Positions 18,497 to 27,677 are shown, numbered from the stretch's first letter. The stretch: DNA of 64,000 nucleotides from Rhodobacter xanthinilyticus (GCF_001856665.1 NZ_CP017781.1:1116001-1180000), one strand, 5' to 3'. Translations and numbers: made by a program. The notes: a model not told the origin generated them from the letters alone.

Positions 18497-19810
18497 ATGA
18501 GCAGTTCATCATTCGCACAGCGCCTCGCGGTAACTGGTTCCCTGCCTCGGCTGGGGGCGACGAATCGGGCTCCGGTCCGGATCGGCTTCCTCACGCCGCT
18601 CTCGGGCCCCGAGGAAATCTGGGGTCGGCCGGGGCTCGATGGCTGCCGGATCTGGTCGGATTGGATCAACGAGGCGGGCGGGCTGATGATCGCGGGCAAG
18701 CGCCAGCGCGTCGAGATCACCGCCCATGACAGCGCGCGCGCGCCCGAGGAGACGCTGGCGGCGGCGCGCGACATGGTCGAGAACCAGCGCGTCAAACTGG
18801 TCCTGACGCTCGGCGGCGACAGTTTCGCCCCCGCGCTCGCCTATCTGATGGAGCGCCGGGTGCTCGTCGCGACGCTGCTGCCCTCGGATCTGTCGCCCGA
18901 CACGCCCTATCTGATCGCGCCCGCCGAGGTGCACCCGCTCTTCAATGTCACCGGCGTCGACTGGCTCGCCCGCCACCGCCCGGCGGCGCGGCGCGTGGCG
19001 CTGTGCAGCCAGAGCGACAGCCTCGGCCTGCCCTCGCTCGCCGTCTACCGCGCGGCTTTCGAGGCGGCGGGGCGGCGGATGGTCAGCGAGATCCGCTATG
19101 CGCCGCAAACCCGCGACGCCGCGGGCATCGTGCGCGCGATGCTCACGCAGGCGCCCGATGTGCTGTGCTGGTGCTCCTCGGCGCCGCCGATGATGCAGGC
19201 GCTGACCGAAGCCGCCCATGAACAGGGCTTCCAGGGCGAGATCCTGGCCTGCACCGCCGATGATTACCCGCGCATGATCGCCCGCACGAGCCCCGAGTTC
19301 ATGGCGCGCTATACCTTCCAGTTCCCCGATTTCGACGACCCGAAACTCGCCGAGACCGCGTTTTTCTTCCGCCGTCCCAAGGCCTTCTTCGAGGCCTATG
19401 CGGCGCGCTTTCCCGGCGAATGGAGCGCGGTGAGCTGGGAATATGCCTCGATCCTCGATCTGTGGCACAATGCGGTCGAGCTTGCCGATACGACCGAGCC
19501 GGTCTCGGTCCTCGCGGCGATGAAACGCGGCCAGGACATGCCCCATGCCTTCGGCCCGGCGCGCTGGTGGGGCGCGGAGATCTTCGGGATCGACAATGCG
19601 CTGGTGGGCGATTGGCCGGTGGTGCGGATCGTCGAGGGCCGCGCGCGGATCGTCGAATTCGGCTCGGTGATGGGCTGGCTCAGCCACCACGGGCCCTTGC
19701 TCGCGCGCCATCTGGGCGAGCTCGGGCAGCTGTGGAACCAGCGCCTCGCGGCGCGCCCCCCCGCGCTCAAAGCTCCTGCATCAAGAGCTTCTGGTCCTCG
19801 ATCAGCGTGA
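18497..19810 (+). CDS. Type-1 periplasmic-binding-protein-like protein without signal peptide (AmiC/UrtA-like)
   Basis: About 437 residues of the Leu/Ile/Val-binding-protein fold (VRIGFLTPLSG near residue 28; DFDDPKLAETAFFFRR and WEYASILDLWHNAVELAD later). No signal peptide or lipobox is visible from the ATG at 18497. A longer in-frame start at 18380 also lacks one. No branched-chain ABC permease or ATPase is nearby. Cytoplasmic members of this fold such as AmiC act as ligand sensors, so a sensor of a methylated amine or amide for the divergent tmm operon is a reasonable inference. The 3' end overlaps the convergent GntR gene by 44 bases. No strong Shine-Dalgarno is seen. Confidence 0.7.
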   Translation: MSSSSFAQRLAVTGSLPRLGATNRAPVRIGFLTPLSGPEEIWGRPGLDGCRIWSDWINEAGGLMIAGKRQRVEITAHDSARAPEETLAAARDMVENQRVKLVLTLGGDSFAPALAYLMERRVLVATLLPSDLSPDTPYLIAPAEVHPLFNVTGVDWLARHRPAARRVALCSQSDSLGLPSLAVYRAAFEAAGRRMVSEIRYAPQTRDAAGIVRAMLTQAPDVLCWCSSAPPMMQALTEAAHEQGFQGEILACTADDYPRMIARTSPEFMARYTFQFPDFDDPKLAETAFFFRRPKAFFEAYAARFPGEWSAVSWEYASILDLWHNAVELADTTEPVSVLAAMKRGQDMPHAFGPARWWGAEIFGIDNALVGDWPVVRIVEGRARIVEFGSVMGWLSHHGPLLARHLGELGQLWNQRLAARPPALKAPASRASGPRSA

Positions 19811-20489
19811 GTTTCATGAACTCCGTCGCCTCCTCGATGTCGCGCGCCGCGATCGCGTTGAACAGCGCGTTGTAGCCGCGCTGATAGGTGGCGATGCGGT
19901 TGGGGGTGAGGTGGCGGCGATACATCGCGGCGCGGAAACTCTGCCGGCGCGCGTCGATGACGAGGTTGTAACAGGCGATGAGCAGCGGGTTGCCGGTGCC
20001 CGCCGCGATCTGGCGGTGGAACTCCTCCTCGAGGCGCACGAAATCCGCCGCCTCGGTCTGCACTGCCTCCATCTGCGAAAGCGTCTCGCCCAGCGCCTCG
20101 ATCGCGCGCGGCGGCATGTTGATGATCGCAAGACGCACCATCTCGGGCTCGAGGATCCCGCGCACGACCTGAAGCTGCAACGGCCCCGTCTCGGCCGCGA
20201 CCGGCGCGAGCGCCTCGCTCTGGCCCTTCGGATCATAGGTGACAAACGAGCCCGAGCCCGCCCGGCGCCGGATCAACCCGCGCCCCTCGAGCAGATCGAG
20301 CGCCTCGCGCACCGTGTTGCGCGCCACCGCGAGATCTTGCGCCATCTGCCGCTCGGAGGGCAGCCGCTCGTCGAGCCCGTAATCGCCGCCCATGATCTGC
20401 ATGGTCAGCGTATCGACCACATATTGCACCGTTGCCCCGACGACGGGCTCTTGATGGCTGGGCAAATTGCGTCCGGAGGAGGGCGGCAC
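19767..20489 (-). CDS. GntR/FadR-family transcriptional regulator
   Basis: A 240-residue regulator with an N-terminal winged helix (about 25-85, with LPSERQMAQDLAVARNTVREALDLLE) and a C-terminal all-helical FCD ligand-binding domain (LEEEFHRQIA...NPLLIACYNLV...RHL). FCD regulators usually sense organic acids or related metabolites. The start is GTG 20489, with AAGGA eight bases upstream. It sits at the edge of the methylated-amine block, in the same direction as purU, and may regulate it; the target is inferred only from position. Confidence 0.85.
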   Translation of the reverse strand: MPPSSGRNLPSHQEPVVGATVQYVVDTLTMQIMGGDYGLDERLPSERQMAQDLAVARNTVREALDLLEGRGLIRRRAGSGSFVTYDPKGQSEALAPVAAETGPLQLQVVRGILEPEMVRLAIINMPPRAIEALGETLSQMEAVQTEAADFVRLEEEFHRQIAAGTGNPLLIACYNLVIDARRQSFRAAMYRRHLTPNRIATYQRGYNALFNAIAARDIEEATEFMKLTLIEDQKLLMQEL

Positions 20490-20610
20490 GGAAAATTCCT
20501 TCGATCAAGCCGGTGAGGCCCGAGAAGGATAAACCGGCGCGCAGGCGAAGGCCAGAGGCGCGGGCGGGGAGGGCGCAGGGGGCGCCGCCCCCTCTGCCTT
20601 CGGCATTCAC

Positions 20611-20672
20611 CCCCGGGATATTTGGAGCAAGATGAAGTGCAGCCCTTTCATCTTGCCATAAATATCCCGGGG
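20611..20672. repeat. Long imperfect inverted repeat (intergenic hairpin)
   Basis: Two 26-base arms (20611-20636 and 20647-20672) around a 10-base loop pair almost completely, beginning CCCCGGGATATTT and ending AAATATCCCGGGG. They sit in the gap between the GntR gene and purU. A second GC hairpin lies at about 20688-20708. The arms resemble dispersed intergenic repeats of Rhodobacterales and could act as a terminator or processing site for purU. Confidence 0.7.
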
Positions 20673-20718
20673 GGAGCCCGGAACGGGCGGGGGGCAGCGC
20701 CCCCCAACCCGAGTTGGG

Positions 20719-21603
20719 TCAGCCCATCCGCTCGGAGGCATAGGCGCTGGGCGAGGCCGGGAAGACCACCGTCTTGTTGCCGTTGAGGAAGGTGCGGCGG
20801 TGGGCATGGGCGTGGATCGCGCGGGCGAGCACCTGGCTTTCCACATCGCGCCCGAGCGAGACGTAATCCTCGGCCGATTGCGCATGGGTGATGCGCACGA
20901 TGTCCTGCTCGATGATCGGGCCCTCGTCGAGGTCGGCGGTGACGTAATGTGAGGTCGCCCCGATCAGCTTCACGCCGCGTTCATAGGCCTGTTTGTAGGG
21001 GTTGGCGCCCTTGAAGCTCGGCAGGAACGAATGGTGGATGTTGATGATCCGGCCCGACATTTTCTGGCACATCTCGTCCGAGAGGATCTGCATGTAGCGC
21101 GCCAGCACGATCAGCTCGGCCCCCGCCTCCTCGACGACGCGCATGATCGCGGCCTCGGCCACCGGCTTGTTTTCCTTGGTGACCTTGATGCAATGGAACG
21201 GGATGTCCTGGTTCACGACCACTTTCTGGTAATCCATATGGTTCGAGATCACCGCCACGATCTCGATCGGCAGCGCGCCGATGCGGGTGCGGTAGAGCAG
21301 GTCGTTGAGGCAATGGCCAAAGCGCGAGACCATGATCACGACCTTCATCTTCTCGGTCTCGTCATGGAATTTCGCGTTCATCTTCAGGCTCTTGGCGGTC
21401 TCGGCAAAGCCCTTCTCGAGGCTCGCGAGACTGGCGCCGGTCTCGGGGGTGAAGCTCACGCGCATGAAGAACTGGCCGGTCAGCGGGTCATCATATTGCG
21501 AGCTGTCGGTGATGTTGCAGCCCTGATCGGCGAGGTAATTGGCGATGGCGGCGACGATCCCCCGGGTCGAGGGGCAGGTCACGGTCAGGCAGTATTTGGT
21601 CAT
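20719..21603 (-). CDS. purU: Formyltetrahydrofolate deformylase
   Basis: A 294-residue protein with an N-terminal ACT domain (about 1-85) and a formyltransferase catalytic domain (about 90-290) carrying NIHHSFLPSFKGANPY and a downstream GATSHYVTADLDEGPII. PurU hydrolyses 10-formyl-THF to formate and THF. Here it ends the C1 branch: methylene-THF from demethylation is oxidised by FolD and released as formate while THF is recycled. Followed by a long inverted repeat. Confidence 0.95.
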   Translation of the reverse strand: MTKYCLTVTCPSTRGIVAAIANYLADQGCNITDSSQYDDPLTGQFFMRVSFTPETGASLASLEKGFAETAKSLKMNAKFHDETEKMKVVIMVSRFGHCLNDLLYRTRIGALPIEIVAVISNHMDYQKVVVNQDIPFHCIKVTKENKPVAEAAIMRVVEEAGAELIVLARYMQILSDEMCQKMSGRIINIHHSFLPSFKGANPYKQAYERGVKLIGATSHYVTADLDEGPIIEQDIVRITHAQSAEDYVSLGRDVESQVLARAIHAHAHRRTFLNGNKTVVFPASPSAYASERMG

Positions 21604-21738
21604 CGGGATCTCCCTGGAAAGGTTTGGGCGCGCGGCCCGGTCGCGCCCCCTGAGGCGCGGCGAAATGTCGTCGGGTTGCGGAAAACGCCGGGCGGGAGCG
21701 GCCCTTCTGCCGGGGCCTGCCCGCCGCGCGGCGGATAC

Positions 21739-22629
21739 TCAGGCGGTGAGGCCCTGCGGCTCGGGCAGGCCGTTGGCGCGGCAGAAGGCGGTGAGCGTAT
21801 TGGCCAGAAGGCAGGCGATGGTCATCGGCCCGACGCCGCCCGGCACCGGCGTGATCGCGCCGGCGACCTCGACGGCGGAGGCGAAATCGACATCGCCCAC
21901 CAGCTTCGTCTTGCCGTCGCGCTCGATGCGGTTGATGCCGACATCGATCACCGTCGCGCCCGGCTTGACCCAATCGCCCGGGATCATCTCGGGCCGGCCC
22001 ACCGCCGCCACCAGAATATCCGCACCGCGGCACACCGAGGCGAGGTCCTTGGTGCGCGAATGCGCAATCGTCACCGTGCAGCTCTCGCCCAGCAAAAGCT
22101 GCGCCATCGGCTTGCCGACGATGTTCGAGCGCCCCACCACGACCGCGTTGAGCCCCGAGAGCGAGCCCAGATGGTCGCGCAGCATCATCAGGCAGCCCAG
22201 CGGCGTGCAGGGCACCATCGCCTTCTGCCCGGTGCCGAGCAGCCCGACGTTCGAGATATGGAACCCGTCGACATCCTTGGCCGGATCGATCGCATTGATC
22301 ACCAGATCGGCGTCGAGATGGCCGGGCAGCGGCAGCTGCACCAAGATCCCGTGCACCGCCGGATCGGCGTTGAGTTTGCCAATCAGATCAAGGAGTTCCG
22401 CCTCCGAGGTGGTGGCGTCGAGCTTGTGCTCGAAGCTCGCCATCCCGGCCTCGCGGGTCTGGATGCCCTTGTTGCGGACGTAAACTTCCGAGGCCGGGTC
22501 CTCGCCCACCAGAACCACCGCAAGCCCCGGCGTCAGCCCCTGTTCCTCCTTCAGCCGCGTCACATGGCCCGCCACCTGCGCGCGCACATTGGCCGCAAAA
22601 GCCTTCCCGTCGATGATCGTTGCGGTCAT
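21739..22629 (-). CDS. folD: Bifunctional methylenetetrahydrofolate dehydrogenase/cyclohydrolase
   Basis: A 296-residue FolD with the family motifs [14 protein letters not shown] (near residue 42) and [11 protein letters not shown]...[14 protein letters not shown], and a C-terminal PGGVGPMT. It converts 5,10-methylene-THF to 10-formyl-THF with NADP+. Its ATG overlaps the stop of the N-methylglutamate dehydrogenase gamma-like gene by four bases. This copy is therefore built into the methylamine operon and is probably dedicated to oxidising methyl-derived C1 units. Confidence 0.95.
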   Translation of the reverse strand: MTATIIDGKAFAANVRAQVAGHVTRLKEEQGLTPGLAVVLVGEDPASEVYVRNKGIQTREAGMASFEHKLDATTSEAELLDLIGKLNADPAVHGILVQLPLPGHLDADLVINAIDPAKDVDGFHISNVGLLGTGQKAMVPCTPLGCLMMLRDHLGSLSGLNAVVVGRSNIVGKPMAQLLLGESCTVTIAHSRTKDLASVCRGADILVAAVGRPEMIPGDWVKPGATVIDVGINRIERDGKTKLVGDVDFASAVEVAGAITPVPGGVGPMTIACLLANTLTAFCRANGLPEPQGLTA

Positions 22630-23192
22630 GTGGGCATCTCCTCAAGGCGGCGCGCGGCCGTTTCCAAAGCGTGCCAGATCGAGCCCGCCGCCGAGCGCAT
22701 GCCCAGCACCGCGAGCCGGTCCTCGGCACGGCGAATGACAAAGATCGACATATGCTCGAACCCGGTGCGGGTGGCCGAGCCCGGGCCGAAGGCGCCCGCG
22801 TCGAGGTTCACGAGCTTCTCAAGGAGCGCCACGATCGGCGCGGGCCCGGCCGAAGAGGCGATCTCGAAGGCGCAAAACCCGTCGGTCTGTTCGGTGACCG
22901 AGGCCTCGGGCGCGGCGCGTTTGAGGGCCGCGGCGAAATCCTCGGCGGCGCGGCCGGGCGCCTCGATCATCCATTGGCCTGGGCCCGTCCAGAAGGCGGC
23001 CAAGCCATTGCCGGCGTGCCACAGGCCGGGGCCCGGCAGCGCGAGGCCCATCGGCACCGGCACCGGCGCGCCGCGGCGTTGGGCGAGCGAGGCGAGGCCG
23101 AGATCTGCGTTTTCCGCGAGCGTGAGCGCGCCGAAGGCGGCCGAGCGGGGGGCAGCCGCGCCGAGCGCGGTCAGGGGGGCAAGGTCAGTCAC
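22626..23192 (-). CDS. mgdD: N-methylglutamate dehydrogenase subunit D (SoxG-like)
   Basis: A 188-residue protein resembling the gamma subunit of heterotetrameric sarcosine oxidase, with a GcvT-related fold ([12 protein letters not shown] near the middle; [16 protein letters not shown] toward the end). The start is GTG 23192, just after GGAGGA, which makes it overlap the large subunit by eight bases. The four-gene order B-D-A-G equals mgdABCD. Association with gmaS and mgsABC points to N-methylglutamate, not free sarcosine, as substrate. Confidence 0.8.
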   Translation of the reverse strand: MTDLAPLTALGAAAPRSAAFGALTLAENADLGLASLAQRRGAPVPVPMGLALPGPGLWHAGNGLAAFWTGPGQWMIEAPGRAAEDFAAALKRAAPEASVTEQTDGFCAFEIASSAGPAPIVALLEKLVNLDAGAFGPGSATRTGFEHMSIFVIRRAEDRLAVLGMRSAAGSIWHALETAARRLEEMPT

Positions 23193-26118
23193 GAAGGCGT
23201 CCTCCTTCGGGGTCAACGAAATGGGCCGAAACGACACGCAGCGCGGTTTCCTGGCCCTGCAAGGGGTTGGCGCCGACGATCACGTCGCCCAGCCGCTCGG
23301 CGCCGCCGGCGAGGAAGCCGAGCCCGATCATCGAGCCGACATGGGGCGAGTAGCAGGCCGAGGTGATCCAGCCCTGATCGGTCGCGGTATTGCGCGGCGC
23401 GCCTTGGGTGAAGAGATGCATCCCCGCGGTGACGGGTTGGGCCGGATCGACCGGTTGCAGCCCGACCAGCACACGGGTCTCGGCGGTGAGCCCCTCGCGG
23501 CGGCTCATCACCGCGCCGATCGCATCCTTCTTGGTCGAGACCATCCGGCCCATGCCGAGCATCTGCGCGGTGGTCTGGCCGTTGAGCTCATTGCCCGCGG
23601 CATGGCCCTTCTCGATGCGCAACACGCCAAGCGCCTCGGTGCCGTAGGGCGTGGCGCCGAGATCCGCGCCAAGCTCGACCATCCGCCCCATCAGCGCCGC
23701 GCCATAACGCGCCGGCACCGCGATTTCATAGGCAAGCTCGCCCGAGAAGGAGATCCGGAAGAGCCGCGCCCGCAGCCCCCCGCAGACCGTCATCTCGGCG
23801 CAGGCCATGAACGGGAAGGCCGCGTTCGAGAGGTCGAACCCGTCGACCACGCGCTCGAGCAGGCGGCGCGCATTCGGCCCCGCGACCGAGATCTGCGCCC
23901 AGGCATCGGTCGTCGAGATGAGCTGCACATCGAGCTCGGGCCAGAGGCACTGGCGCGCGAATTCCATATGCCGGTAGACCGGGCCCGCCTGCGCGGTGGT
24001 GGTGGTCACGACATAATGGTCCTCGGCCAGCCGCGCGCAGGTGCCGTCGTCATAGGCATGGCCATCCTCGCGCAGCATCAGCCCGTAACGCACCATCCCG
24101 ACCTTCAGGCTCTTCATCGCATTGGCATAGAGCCGGTCGAGGAATTCTCCCGCATCGGCGCCCTGCACATCGACCTTGCCGAGCGTGGTCACATCGCACA
24201 GGCCGACGCCCGCGCGGGTGGCCAGAACCTCGCGGTCGACCGTCTCGCGCCAGGTCTTCTCGCCCGGGCGGGGGAAATATTGCGCCCGCATCCATTGGCC
24301 GACCTCGACGAAAACCGCGCCTTGGGCCTTGGCCCATTCATGCGTGGGCGTCAGGCGGCGGGGGCGGAAATGCGTGCCCGTGTCGCCGCCGCCGAGCACC
24401 GAGAGCGCCACGCCCGTATAGGGCGGGCGGAAGATCGTGGTGCCGGTTTCGGGGATCGTCTTGCCGGTGAGCTCCGCCATCACCGCCAGCGCCGAGACAT
24501 TGGCGGTCTTGCCCTGATCGGTCGCCATGCCGAGCGTGGTCCAGCGTTTGAGATGCTCGACGGGACGCATGTTCTCCTGATGGGCCAGTTTGATGTCCTT
24601 GACGGTGACATCGTTCTGGAAATCGACCCAGGCGCGGCCCTTGCCGGGCACATGCCAGAAGGCGGCTTGGGCGACGGGGCGGTCCTCGGCGCGGGGCAGG
24701 GCGGGGAGCGCGGCGCTCATGCCGATCTCGGCGAGCGCGGCGCGCGCGGCCTCGGCGCCCGAGGCGAGCGCGGCTGCGGTCGAGCCCCGGCCCGCGGCGG
24801 CGCCGGCGGGGGTGAGGCCCGGCGGGCCATCCTTGCCCGGCACGAAGGCGAGCAGGGTGTCATCCCAGACCGGGCGGCCGCGATGATGCGAGGCGAGATG
24901 GACGTTCGGGTTCCAGCCGCCCGAAACGCCGAGCGCGCCGGCCTCGATCCATTGGCTGCGGCCCTCGCGCGTCACCTCGATGCGGCTCAGCCCGAGCCGG
25001 CCCCTGGTGTCGGACACCACCGCGCCGGAGAAGAGCGGGTAATTGCCCAGCGCCTTCACGCCCGCGCGCGGGTCGATCACGCCCACGATCTCGACGCCCT
25101 TGGCCGCCAGATCGAGCGCGGTGCGGTGGCCGTCGTCGTTGTTGGTGAAGATCGCGACGGTCTTCGCCGGCGCCACCGCCCAGCGGTTGGCATAGGCGCG
25201 CAGCGCGCCCGCCAGCATCACGCCGGGGCGGTCGTTGTTGGCGAAGGGGATATGGCGCTCGGTCGCGCCGGCGGCCAGAACGATGCGCTTGGCGGTGATC
25301 CGCCAGAGCGTCTGGCGCACCGCGCCGCCGGGCGTGGCGAGGTGATCGGCGACGCGTTCGACCGCGCCGTAGATGCCGTGATCGAAGGCGCCGAAAACCG
25401 TGGTGCGGCGCATCACGCGCAGGTTCGGCAGCGCCGCGAATTCGGCCTCGACGCGGGCGAGCCACTCGGTCGCGGGCGCATCGTCGAGCGGGTTCGTTTC
25501 GGCCAGAAGCCGCCCGCCGAGGCGGAAATCCTCATCCGCGAGGATCACCTTCGCCCCCGCCCGCGCCGCCGTCAGCGCCGCCGCGAGCCCCGCCGCGCCG
25601 CCGCCGATGACGAGGAGATCGCAATGCAGGAAGCCTTTGTCGTACTCATCGGGGTCGGGCAGCATCGAGAGCGAGCCAAGCCCCGCGGCCTTGCGGATCG
25701 CCGGCTCATAGAGCTTTTCCCAAAACGCCTTCGGCCACATGAAGGTCTTGTAATAGAAGCCCGCCGCGAAGAAGGGCGAAGCGAGATCGTTGACCGCGAG
25801 CAGGTCGAAGGCGAGCGAGCCCACGCGGTTTTGGCTTTTCGCGACGAGCCCGTCATAGAGCTCGGCCATGGTGGCGCGGGTGTTGGGCTCCTGGCGCGCG
25901 CCCTCGCGCAGCTCGACGAGGGCGTTCGGCTCCTCGGAGCCCGCCGCGAAGAGGCCGCGCGGGCGGTGATATTTGAACGAGCGCCCGACGAGGCGGATAT
26001 CATTGGCCAGAAGCGCCGAGGCGAGCGTGTCGCCCGGGTGGCCGGTGAAGGTCTTGCCGTCGAAGGAGAAGCTCAGGCGTTGCGAACGGTCGACGAGACC
26101 ACCGGAGAGACGGGTCAT
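23185..26118 (-). CDS. mgdC: N-methylglutamate dehydrogenase large subunit C (SoxA-like)
   Basis: A 977-residue SoxA-type alpha subunit. An N-terminal ferredoxin-like Fer2_4 region (about 10-90) is followed by a nucleotide-binding Rossmann fold (GGGAAGLAAALTAAR near residue 170), a second oxidoreductase region, and a C-terminal GcvT folate domain (from about 600). It should accept the N-methyl group as 5,10-methylene-THF during oxidation of N-methylglutamate to glutamate. Genes overlap on both sides (ATGA with mgdB, eight bases with mgdD), so the subunits are translationally coupled. Confidence 0.87.
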   Translation of the reverse strand: MTRLSGGLVDRSQRLSFSFDGKTFTGHPGDTLASALLANDIRLVGRSFKYHRPRGLFAAGSEEPNALVELREGARQEPNTRATMAELYDGLVAKSQNRVGSLAFDLLAVNDLASPFFAAGFYYKTFMWPKAFWEKLYEPAIRKAAGLGSLSMLPDPDEYDKGFLHCDLLVIGGGAAGLAAALTAARAGAKVILADEDFRLGGRLLAETNPLDDAPATEWLARVEAEFAALPNLRVMRRTTVFGAFDHGIYGAVERVADHLATPGGAVRQTLWRITAKRIVLAAGATERHIPFANNDRPGVMLAGALRAYANRWAVAPAKTVAIFTNNDDGHRTALDLAAKGVEIVGVIDPRAGVKALGNYPLFSGAVVSDTRGRLGLSRIEVTREGRSQWIEAGALGVSGGWNPNVHLASHHRGRPVWDDTLLAFVPGKDGPPGLTPAGAAAGRGSTAAALASGAEAARAALAEIGMSAALPALPRAEDRPVAQAAFWHVPGKGRAWVDFQNDVTVKDIKLAHQENMRPVEHLKRWTTLGMATDQGKTANVSALAVMAELTGKTIPETGTTIFRPPYTGVALSVLGGGDTGTHFRPRRLTPTHEWAKAQGAVFVEVGQWMRAQYFPRPGEKTWRETVDREVLATRAGVGLCDVTTLGKVDVQGADAGEFLDRLYANAMKSLKVGMVRYGLMLREDGHAYDDGTCARLAEDHYVVTTTTAQAGPVYRHMEFARQCLWPELDVQLISTTDAWAQISVAGPNARRLLERVVDGFDLSNAAFPFMACAEMTVCGGLRARLFRISFSGELAYEIAVPARYGAALMGRMVELGADLGATPYGTEALGVLRIEKGHAAGNELNGQTTAQMLGMGRMVSTKKDAIGAVMSRREGLTAETRVLVGLQPVDPAQPVTAGMHLFTQGAPRNTATDQGWITSACYSPHVGSMIGLGFLAGGAERLGDVIVGANPLQGQETALRVVSAHFVDPEGGRLRD

Positions 26119-26405
26119 TGCGCACCCCCTTTGCGGGCCAGCGCCACATCGCGGGCAAGCTCGGCGCCGAGGATTTCATGGGTCACTGTATTGCGCGTCA
26201 CCACGAGCCAGGAGCGGTCGCCCTGTTCGTGGAACCACAGCTCGCGGTGCACGCCCGCGGGGTTGTCGCGCAGATAGACATAGGCGTTGAAGGCATCGGC
26301 CGCGCCCTCGGCGAGCCCGTCGGGGCGCTCGAGCAGGGCCGCATCGCCCAGATAGGTGAATTCCTGCGCGTCGCGAAGGCCGAGGAGAGGATGGGGGATC
26401 AGCAT
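26115..26405 (-). CDS. mgdB: N-methylglutamate dehydrogenase small subunit B (SoxD-like)
   Basis: A 96-residue SoxD-type delta subunit, recognised from length, position and the pattern LRDAQEFTYLGD with HRELWFHEQGDRSWL. Sarcosine oxidase delta subunits hold a zinc ion through cysteines near the N-terminus and in the WxH...C region. Here no cysteine exists in the whole protein; the first pair reads HPLLG and the later one is replaced in HEQGD. Zinc binding of the usual kind is therefore impossible, which separates it from true SoxD. Confidence 0.8.
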   Translation of the reverse strand: MLIPHPLLGLRDAQEFTYLGDAALLERPDGLAEGAADAFNAYVYLRDNPAGVHRELWFHEQGDRSWLVVTRNTVTHEILGAELARDVALARKGGAQ

Positions 26406-26426
26406 GATGGGTCTCGGATCTGGAGC

Positions 26427-27677
26427 TCAGTGCAGGTTGGGCTGGGCGCCCATCCCCTTTTCGTCGATGACATGGCCGCGGTTGAAGCGGTCGAGCCGAT
26501 AGGCGGTGGCGGTCTCATGCGGGCGGTCGGTGGCCAGCAGATGCGCGAAGGCATAGCCGCTCGCCGGCGTCGCCTTGAAGCCGCCATAGCACCAGCCGGC
26601 GTTGAGATAGAGCCCGTCGATCGGGGTGCGGTCGATGATCGGCGAGCCATCCATCGACATGTCCATGATCCCGCCCCAGGCGCGCAGGAGCCGCGCCCGG
26701 CCGATCGCGGGCATCAGCGCCATGCCGCCCTCGGCCACGTCCTCGATGACGGGCAGGTTGCCGCGCTGCGCGTAGGAATTGTAGCCGTCGATATCGCCGC
26801 CGAAGACGAGCCCGCCCTTGTCGGATTGGCTGACGTAGAAATGCCCCGCGCCGAAGGTGATCACGCCGTCGACGACGGGTTTGAGCCCCTCGGAGACGAA
26901 GGCTTGCAGCACATGGCTCTCGATCGGCAGGCGCATGCCCGCCATCGCCATCACCCGCCCCGACGAGCCCGCGACCGCGACGCCGACCTTGCCCGCGCCG
27001 ATATGGCCGCGCGAGGTCTCGACGCCGAGAACGCGATTGTTTTCAATGCGGAAGCCGGTGACTTCGCAATTCTGGATGAGATCGACGCCGAGGAGATCGG
27101 CGCCGCGCGCATAGCCCCAGGCCACGCCATCATGGCGCGCGGTGCCGGCGCGGCGCTGCAGGAGGCCGCCCTTGATCGGGAAGCGGGCATTGTCGAAATT
27201 GAGCCACGGATACATCGCGCGGACCTGCTCGCGGTCGAGCAGCTCCGCATCCGCGCCCGCCAGCAGCATCGCATTGCCGCGGCGGCGATAGGCGTCGCGC
27301 TGGCCGTCGGTATGGATCAGGTTCAAGATCCCGCGCTGGCTGACCATCGCGTTGAAGTTGAACTCCTGCTCCATGTTCTCCCAGAGTTTCATGGAGAATT
27401 CATAGAAGGGTTCGTTGCCCGGCAGCAGGTAGTTCGAGCGGATGATCGTGGTGTTGCGCCCGATATTGCCCGAGCCGAGCCAGCCCTTCTCGAGCACCGC
27501 GATGCGCTTGCCCTTGAACACCTTGGCCAGGTGATAGGCGGTCGCAAGGCCGTGCCCGCCGCCGCCCACGATCACATAATCGTAGCTCGGTTGCGGCTCG
27601 GGGTTGCGCCACAGCGGCCCCCAGCCCTTGTAGCCCGTCAGGGCTTCCTTGATGACGCGAAAACCGGAAAAGCGCAT
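26427..27677 (-). CDS. mgdA: N-methylglutamate dehydrogenase subunit A (SoxB-like)
   Basis: A 416-residue DAO-family flavoprotein equivalent to the sarcosine oxidase beta subunit, which holds the FAD where the N-methyl amine is oxidised. The FAD motif GGGGHGLATAYHLAK lies near residue 38. RRAGTARHDGVAWGYARG contains the histidine equivalent to the covalent FMN site. It is the first gene of mgdABCD, downstream of gmaS across a 57-base gap that holds a GC hairpin. Confidence 0.87.
   Translation of the reverse strand: MRFSGFRVIKEALTGYKGWGPLWRNPEPQPSYDYVIVGGGGHGLATAYHLAKVFKGKRIAVLEKGWLGSGNIGRNTTIIRSNYLLPGNEPFYEFSMKLWENMEQEFNFNAMVSQRGILNLIHTDGQRDAYRRRGNAMLLAGADAELLDREQVRAMYPWLNFDNARFPIKGGLLQRRAGTARHDGVAWGYARGADLLGVDLIQNCEVTGFRIENNRVLGVETSRGHIGAGKVGVAVAGSSGRVMAMAGMRLPIESHVLQAFVSEGLKPVVDGVITFGAGHFYVSQSDKGGLVFGGDIDGYNSYAQRGNLPVIEDVAEGGMALMPAIGRARLLRAWGGIMDMSMDGSPIIDRTPIDGLYLNAGWCYGGFKATPASGYAFAHLLATDRPHETATAYRLDRFNRGHVIDEKGMGAQPNLH

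Noticed and set aside
18322-18795. A 157-residue minus-strand frame over the tmm/binding-protein promoter
   Set aside because: It overlaps the divergent promoter and the start of the plus-strand gene, with no family features; treated as a shadow frame.
21031-26277. A 1748-codon open frame on the plus strand opposite purU, folD and mgdDC
   Set aside because: It is the shadow of well-recognised minus-strand genes in GC-rich DNA; its His/Arg/Asp-rich composition matches no protein family.
22626-27677. Calling the four-gene set heterotetrameric sarcosine oxidase (soxBDAG)
   Set aside because: The fold is the same, but gmaS and mgsABC adjacency and the cysteine-free small subunit favour N-methylglutamate dehydrogenase. 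Some sarcosine activity cannot be excluded.
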